Shown here: positions 60,095 through 64,000 of the stretch, in pieces | How positions within the stretch are numbered: position 1 is the stretch's first letter | Layout of the letters: every line of letters starts with the position of its first letter | Source: Catellatospora sp. IY07-71 | GTDB lineage: Bacteria > Actinomycetota > Actinomycetes > Mycobacteriales > Micromonosporaceae | DNA: 64,000 nt | Direction of reading: 5' to 3' | Assembly (NCBI RefSeq): GCF_018326265.1 | Contig: NZ_AP023360.1 | Span: forward strand, 6,171,501 to 6,235,500 | Position numbers and translations under genes: made by a program | Notes under the pieces: model-generated | What the model saw: only the letters and a program-made list of their open reading frames with translations | Database searches by the model: none | Told to the model about the DNA's origin: nothing

Positions 60095-60985
60095 TCACAC
60101 CGGCGGCCCGGTGTAGCGCCTGCCGTCCAGGTAGGGCCAGGGGTTGGCGGTGCAGCCCTTGAGGCCGAACGTCTGCTGCTGCATGGTCGGGGCGGGCCTG
60201 CCCTTACCCGGACACTTCTCGTGGTTGCGCCCCAGCTCGTGCCCGACCTCGTGGTTGATGACGTAAGCGCGGTACACCGACAGTTCGGTGCCGCCGTCGA
60301 CGTAGTCGGGCACGGACAGCCGCCAGCGGTTGAGGTTGATGACGACCCGGCCGGGCAGGCGGCACGAGGTGTAGGAGACGCCGTCCACGCGCGTGTCCAT
60401 GTAGCCGCTCGCGCACAGCCGCCGAGTCGTCTCCCCGGTCGCGAGCAGGATCGTGAAGTCGTACGCCGACCCGCCGGGCACCCGCTGCAACCGCCGCTCT
60501 CCGCTGCCGATCCAGCTGCGCGGGTCGCCGAGCGTCTGCTCGACGGTGCGGGTGAACCCGGCCAGCTCGGCGTCGGCGATGTTGGTCTCGGCGGCCACCC
60601 GGAACCGGCGCAGCCCGCCCGCGCTGCCGAACACCCTGCTGCGCCCACCGGCGTATCGCCACGTGCCCGGCCCCGACGCCGGGAACTCCCCGTCCGGCCG
60701 GTAGACCGGAGCCGGCGACGGGGATGTGCTCGGGGCGGCACTCGGGGACGGGCTCGCCGCCTCGCTCGGCGGGACAGGCACGGGGGCGGCGGCCGGCCCG
60801 GCCGTCCCGCGCAACAACCCGAACCCGACCAACACCGCCCCGCCGAGCAGCAACAGCACGGCCCACCACCGGCCCACCGTGCCCCGGGTACGGCGCTGTC
60901 CCGTCCGGGCACCTCGGGAAGCCTGATCGGGATGCGGCACGCGACGGCCTGGGTGTCCTGAGACGTGGTCGGCATGTGAAGTCAC
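60095..60985 (-). CDS. DUF3152 zincin-like membrane protein, 296 aa
   Basis: Type II membrane protein. A basic, proline-rich cytosolic tail is followed by one helix (WWAVLLLLGGAVLVGFGLLR) and a Ser/Pro linker. A metzincin-like domain comes last, with zinc motif VINHEVGHELGRNHEKCPGK and Met-turn segment PTMQQQTFGLKGC. The pattern HExGHxLGxxH is complete, so a protease activity outside the cell is likely but untested for this family. The GTG start at 60985 fits. Confidence 0.85.
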   Translation of the reverse strand: MTSHADHVSGHPGRRVPHPDQASRGARTGQRRTRGTVGRWWAVLLLLGGAVLVGFGLLRGTAGPAAAPVPVPPSEAASPSPSAAPSTSPSPAPVYRPDGEFPASGPGTWRYAGGRSRVFGSAGGLRRFRVAAETNIADAELAGFTRTVEQTLGDPRSWIGSGERRLQRVPGGSAYDFTILLATGETTRRLCASGYMDTRVDGVSYTSCRLPGRVVINLNRWRLSVPDYVDGGTELSVYRAYVINHEVGHELGRNHEKCPGKGRPAPTMQQQTFGLKGCTANPWPYLDGRRYTGPPV

Positions 60986-61154
60986 GCGGGCACGCTAGAC
61001 ACCGGCTGATCAAGAACTTTTGAAGATCCGATCCGGCACTGATGGCATTTTGCCTGGTCAACAGCGGAGAAGAGACCGGATCCTGGCCCACCTGCCCGAG
61101 CCGGTGCCTGTCCGGGGCACCCACGCGGCCTCGGCAGCTGGTAGGAATGCGCCC

Positions 61155-61874
61155 ATGTTCGAAACAGACGGGGTCACGTTACCGGCCAGCGACTACAACG
61201 ACTTCGCCGAAGCCTACGAGGCGGCGAACGAGACCGGGCTCTTCAACGCCTACTACGACCGACCCGCGATGCTCGACCTCGCCGGCGACGTGTCAGGCCG
61301 CCGGATCCTCGACGCGGGGTGCGGCTCCGGCCCGTTGACGGCGGCGCTGCGCGCCAAGGGAGCCGTGGTCACCGGCTTCGACGTGAGTTCAGCCATGATC
61401 GACATGGCCCGCAAGAGGCTGGGCGAGGACGCCGACCTGCACGTGGCGGACCTGAGCAAGCCGCTGCCGTTCGCAGACGCCCAGTTCGATGACGTCGTCT
61501 CGTCCCTGGTCCTGCACTACCTGGAGGATTGGTCGGGTCCCCTCGCCGAGTTGCGCCGGGTGCTGAAGCCGGGCGGGCGCGTGATCCTCTCGACCATGCA
61601 CCCCGCGGGCTATGCGATCACGTATCCCGAGGCCGACTACTTCGCGGTCACGAAGTACTCCGAGGACTACGTCATGGACGGCAAGACGGTGTGGCTGACG
61701 ATGTGGCACAGACCGCTGCACGCGATGTCGGATGCTTTCGCCGACGCCGGATTCCGCATCGTGTCGATCAGCGAGCCGCCCCCCGCTCCGGACACTCCTG
61801 TGGAGCTGCTGCCACCCGACAAGGGCTCTGGGCGCTTCATGTGCTTCCTCTACTTCGTCCTCGAATCCGTCTGA
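61155..61874 (+). CDS. Class I SAM-dependent methyltransferase (Methyltransf_11-like), 239 aa
   Basis: Motif I is GRRILDAGCGSGPLTAALRA near residue 50, followed by the acidic residue in VVTGFDVSSAMIDMARKRLG, then LSKPLPFADAQFDDVVSSLV (motif II) and LRRVLKPGGRVILSTMHPAG (motif III). This is a complete Rossmann methyltransferase. ATG 61155 has AGGA nine bases upstream. It stands alone between the DUF3152 gene and a small open frame; the acceptor is unknown. Confidence 0.88.
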   Translation: MFETDGVTLPASDYNDFAEAYEAANETGLFNAYYDRPAMLDLAGDVSGRRILDAGCGSGPLTAALRAKGAVVTGFDVSSAMIDMARKRLGEDADLHVADLSKPLPFADAQFDDVVSSLVLHYLEDWSGPLAELRRVLKPGGRVILSTMHPAGYAITYPEADYFAVTKYSEDYVMDGKTVWLTMWHRPLHAMSDAFADAGFRIVSISEPPPAPDTPVELLPPDKGSGRFMCFLYFVLESV

Positions 61875-61940
61875 AAGGAAACTCCGGGACAGGCCCAGGT
61901 TCCGAAAACGGCCTCGGGAAACCCTTGCCCTCAAACGGAA

Positions 61941-61955
61941 GCAACCTAAGGTTGC
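61941..61955. terminator. Small perfect hairpin after the methyltransferase gene
   Basis: GCAACC-TAA-GGTTGC, a 6-bp stem with a 3-base loop, in an AT-richer stretch followed by ATTGATTAT. It is a possible weak terminator about 65 bp after the stop. Confidence 0.4.
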
Positions 61956-62008
61956 ATTGATTATCCTCAGTAAAGGGCTTTCCCCTGATCCTCCCCGGGA
62001 CGTCGGCC

Positions 62009-62173
62009 ATGAGAGGCAACTGGTATCTCGTTGTCCCCCAGGGCACCAACAAGCCCTGGGCGGTGGTCCTCGGTGGCGACAGCAATACCGCCGCTTCCGG
62101 CATACCCGTGCTCAACTTCACCTGGGATCCGTCGATCAACGCGCTCAGGGCCGCGGTCGACGGCATCGGCTGA
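62009..62173 (+). CDS. Small open frame, 54 aa, unknown
   Basis: ATG 62009 opens MRGNWYLVVPQGTNKPWAVV, continues LGGDSNTAASGIPVLNFTWD and stops at 62173, eight bases before the convergent kinase gene. No ribosome site is evident. The base composition is lower in GC3 than that of real genes nearby, so it may be a fragment of a lost gene or a small secreted-type protein. No family is recognised. Confidence 0.35.
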   Translation: MRGNWYLVVPQGTNKPWAVVLGGDSNTAASGIPVLNFTWDPSINALRAAVDGIG

Positions 62174-62180
62174 GGTGACC

Positions 62181-63827
62181 TCAGGCCGGCGCGGCGGGCA
62201 GGTGGATCGTGAAGACGGTTCCGGAGCCGAGTTCGCTGGCGGCGATGATGCGGCCGTGGTGGTCGGCGACGATCTGGCGCGCGATGGCCAGGCCCAGGCC
62301 GGAGCCGGTGGTGTACCCCCGGCCTCGGCCGCGGGCCCGGTCGGCGCGCCAGAAGCGGTCGAACAGGTGCGGCAGGTCCGCCTCGGCGATGCCGGTGCCG
62401 GTGTCGGCCACCTCCAGCACGTGCGACGGACCGTCGGCGGCGGTGGACAGGGTGATCGTGCCGCCGGGCGGGGTCGCGGCGAGCGCGTTGCGGATCAGGT
62501 TGCCGACGACCTGCCGCAGCCGGTCCGGATCGCCGTGCACTCGGTGCGGCCCGCCGCCGGTGACGCGCAGCTCGACCCCGCCCGCGGCGGCCAGCGCGGC
62601 GTGCGCGGTGCGGCACGTCGCGGCCAGCTCGGCGAGGTCGAGCACGGTCCGCTGGTAGGTGAGCACCCCCGCCTCGGCCAGCGCCAGATCCTGCAGGTCG
62701 TCGACGATGCGCTGCTGCAGCACGGCCTCGTCGTGCAGCGACTCGAACAGCTCGGGCGTCGGCGGCAGCACGCCGTCCTTGAGCGCCTCCAGGTAGCCGC
62801 GCAGGTTCGCCAGCGGCGTACGCAGCTCGTGCGCCACATCGGAGATCATCTGGCGCTGCCGCTGCTCACTCTGCTGTAGCGAGTCCGCCATCCGGTTGAA
62901 CGAGCGGGCCAGCCCGGCCAGTTCGTCGTGGCCGTGCACGGGCACGCGCTCGGCCAGCTGCCCGTCCCCCACCCGCCCGGACGCCGCCGTGAGCGCGCCG
63001 ATCGGGCGCAGCACGCGGCGGCTGAGCAGCCACGACACTGCCGCCCCGGCGACCGCGACGACGGCGGCGGTGGCCAGGATCGAGTCCACCGGCAGGCTGG
63101 GCGGCGGCTGCTCGGCCGCGCCGACGTACACCCGCAGCTCCGCGGGCGCCGACCGGCCGACGGCCGCCGAGAACGTGTCCTGCAGGCACGTCACCGCGCC
63201 GGTGGCCTGCGCCGCGCAGCGCCGCAGCTCGGCCTCGAACACGCGGTCGACGTCGTCGATGCCCGGCTGGTTGCGTGCCTCGATGTCGCAGGCCTTACTG
63301 GCCGCGCTGGAGGTGACGGGTCGCGGCAGCGCGACGCCCAGCTCCGACTCCTCCAGCCGGATGCCGATCCCGGACCTGGTCAGGCAGGCCGCGAAGGCGA
63401 GCCCCAGGCGGTACTCGTACTCCGCCAGCAGAACGATCTTGGGACTGGGATGCGCCACTGCTGCGGGCTGCGGCTGCCAGACCGGGCGGGGGTCGACGAC
63501 CAGTGGCGGCCCGGCGACCTCACGGGCCGGCTGCCCGGCCAGCACGTCCGAGTCGGCCAGCACCGTGCCCTCGGTGGCGGCCAGCCGGATGCGCTGGCCG
63601 GTATGCAGGGACAACCGGCCCACCAGGTCGTCGACGCCGTCCCAGCCGCCCCGGGTGCGCGCGAAGTCGGTCAGTTCGGTGGTGATCAGCGACAGCTGCT
63701 CGGCGTTGGCGGTGACGGTGCGGTCGAACTCCCGCGACGCCTGGCGCAGGGTGAGCCACGCGGTCGCGCCGGTGGCCGTCACGGCGATGAGCATGACCAG
63801 CGCGATGACCCGGACGCGGAAGCTCAC
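62181..63827 (-). CDS. Sensor histidine kinase (copy 2), 548 aa
   Basis: Paralogue of the kinase at 55663. The helix VRVIALVMLIAVTATGATAW is followed by a sensor region with four cysteines in corresponding places (AACLTRSGIGIRL, KACDIEARN, RRCAAQAT, VTCLQDTF), then HAMP and MISDVAHELRTPLANLRGYL. The ATPase end has VGNLIRNALAATPPGGTITL, ADTGTGIAEADL and GSGLGLAIARQIV. The GTG start at 63827 overlaps the regulator stop (GTGA). Confidence 0.92.
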   Translation of the reverse strand: MSFRVRVIALVMLIAVTATGATAWLTLRQASREFDRTVTANAEQLSLITTELTDFARTRGGWDGVDDLVGRLSLHTGQRIRLAATEGTVLADSDVLAGQPAREVAGPPLVVDPRPVWQPQPAAVAHPSPKIVLLAEYEYRLGLAFAACLTRSGIGIRLEESELGVALPRPVTSSAASKACDIEARNQPGIDDVDRVFEAELRRCAAQATGAVTCLQDTFSAAVGRSAPAELRVYVGAAEQPPPSLPVDSILATAAVVAVAGAAVSWLLSRRVLRPIGALTAASGRVGDGQLAERVPVHGHDELAGLARSFNRMADSLQQSEQRQRQMISDVAHELRTPLANLRGYLEALKDGVLPPTPELFESLHDEAVLQQRIVDDLQDLALAEAGVLTYQRTVLDLAELAATCRTAHAALAAAGGVELRVTGGGPHRVHGDPDRLRQVVGNLIRNALAATPPGGTITLSTAADGPSHVLEVADTGTGIAEADLPHLFDRFWRADRARGRGRGYTTGSGLGLAIARQIVADHHGRIIAASELGSGTVFTIHLPAAPA

Positions 63828-64000
63828 TGCTGCTCCGCGAGCCGGTAGCCGCGGCCGTACACGGTCTGCACGTAGCGCGGCTCGGCCGGGTCGTCCTCGA
63901 CCTTGCGGCGCAGGTTCATCACGTGCGCGTCGACGGTGCGCTCCTCGACGTGGTTGTCGAACCCGAACGCGCGATCGATGATCTGCGCCCGGGTGAACAC
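63824..64000 (-). CDS. OmpR-type response regulator (copy 2), C-terminal part
   Basis: Only the last 58 codons are in the window. The frame reads VFTRAQIIDRAFGFDNHVEE, then NLRRKVEDDPAEPRYVQTVY and GRGYRLAEQQ, the winged helix of an OmpR-type regulator. It is nearly identical in pattern to residues 172-230 of copy 1. The gene continues beyond base 64000. Confidence 0.9.
   Translation of the reverse strand: MFTRAQIIDRAFGFDNHVEERTVDAHVMNLRRKVEDDPAEPRYVQTVYGRGYRLAEQQ

Noticed and set aside
1-64000. tRNA, rRNA or CRISPR loci
   Set aside because: I looked for cloverleaf cores with CCA-like ends and for regular long repeats, and saw none I could support by eye.

Overview
The window is very GC-rich, with strongly GC3-biased codons, many GTG starts, Shine-Dalgarno sites of the AGGAG type and many overlapping stop/start codons. 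This is an actinomycete chromosome. The gene mix (SARP-like regulator, MEDS-domain regulators, GH127 with discoidin-bearing glycosidase, DUF3152 protease) would fit Micromonosporaceae or a close relative, but genus is not decidable from the sequence alone.

Layout. 1-4630: 3' part of a MacB/FtsX-type ABC exporter, a PhyH-type dioxygenase and a small unknown gene. 4811-9196: a mobile-element zone. An IS3 element (5103-6368) splits a small gene. An IS5-type remnant follows. An IS630 element (7364-8490) splits a DUF6193-like gene. Both insertions are datable to the base, because removing the element and one target copy restores an open frame. 9197-12173: a MOSC protein, an unknown gene and a coupled pair of MEDS-domain regulators. 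12376-22183: a five-gene sugar operon on the minus strand (GH127, binding protein, two permeases, a large secreted glycosidase) with strong intercistronic hairpins and a divergent LacI regulator. 22229-24766: a questin-oxidase-like gene whose stop codon was used as the target of an IS701 element.

24988-46771 is the most interesting part: a probable, apparently undescribed biosynthetic cluster. A SARP-like activator is followed by a methyltransferase and P450 on the opposite strand, then an intact tnpB element. Next comes a minus-strand operon of twelve genes (41487 down to 29132), most of them joined by 4-nt overlaps. It runs sugar nucleotidyltransferase, glycosyltransferase, B12-type radical SAM enzyme, a 102-aa RiPP-like precursor, then radical SAM, TPR-like and DUF6365-like genes. 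The radical SAM/TPR/DUF6365 block occurs twice, with a third DUF6365 copy and an unrecognised 471-aa protein between the blocks. A divergent operon (41592-46071) adds a family 2 glycosyltransferase, an ABC exporter, a second GT-A-like protein and an MTA/5'-deoxyadenosine phosphorylase-like enzyme. My reading is a glycosylated radical-SAM-modified peptide that is exported by the ABC pair. The nucleoside phosphorylase could clear radical SAM by-products.

46772-64000 is ordinary accessory chromosome: secreted endonuclease I, a lipoprotein with a lysozyme-like region, a Bcr/CflA exporter, and MmcQ. A TetR/quinone reductase pair has three evenly spaced operators, and a divergent MerR/Old Yellow Enzyme pair has a MerR-type promoter. 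Then come an alpha/beta hydrolase, two paralogous OmpR-type two-component systems (the second cut by the window end), asparagine synthase, a DUF3152 metalloprotease and a methyltransferase.
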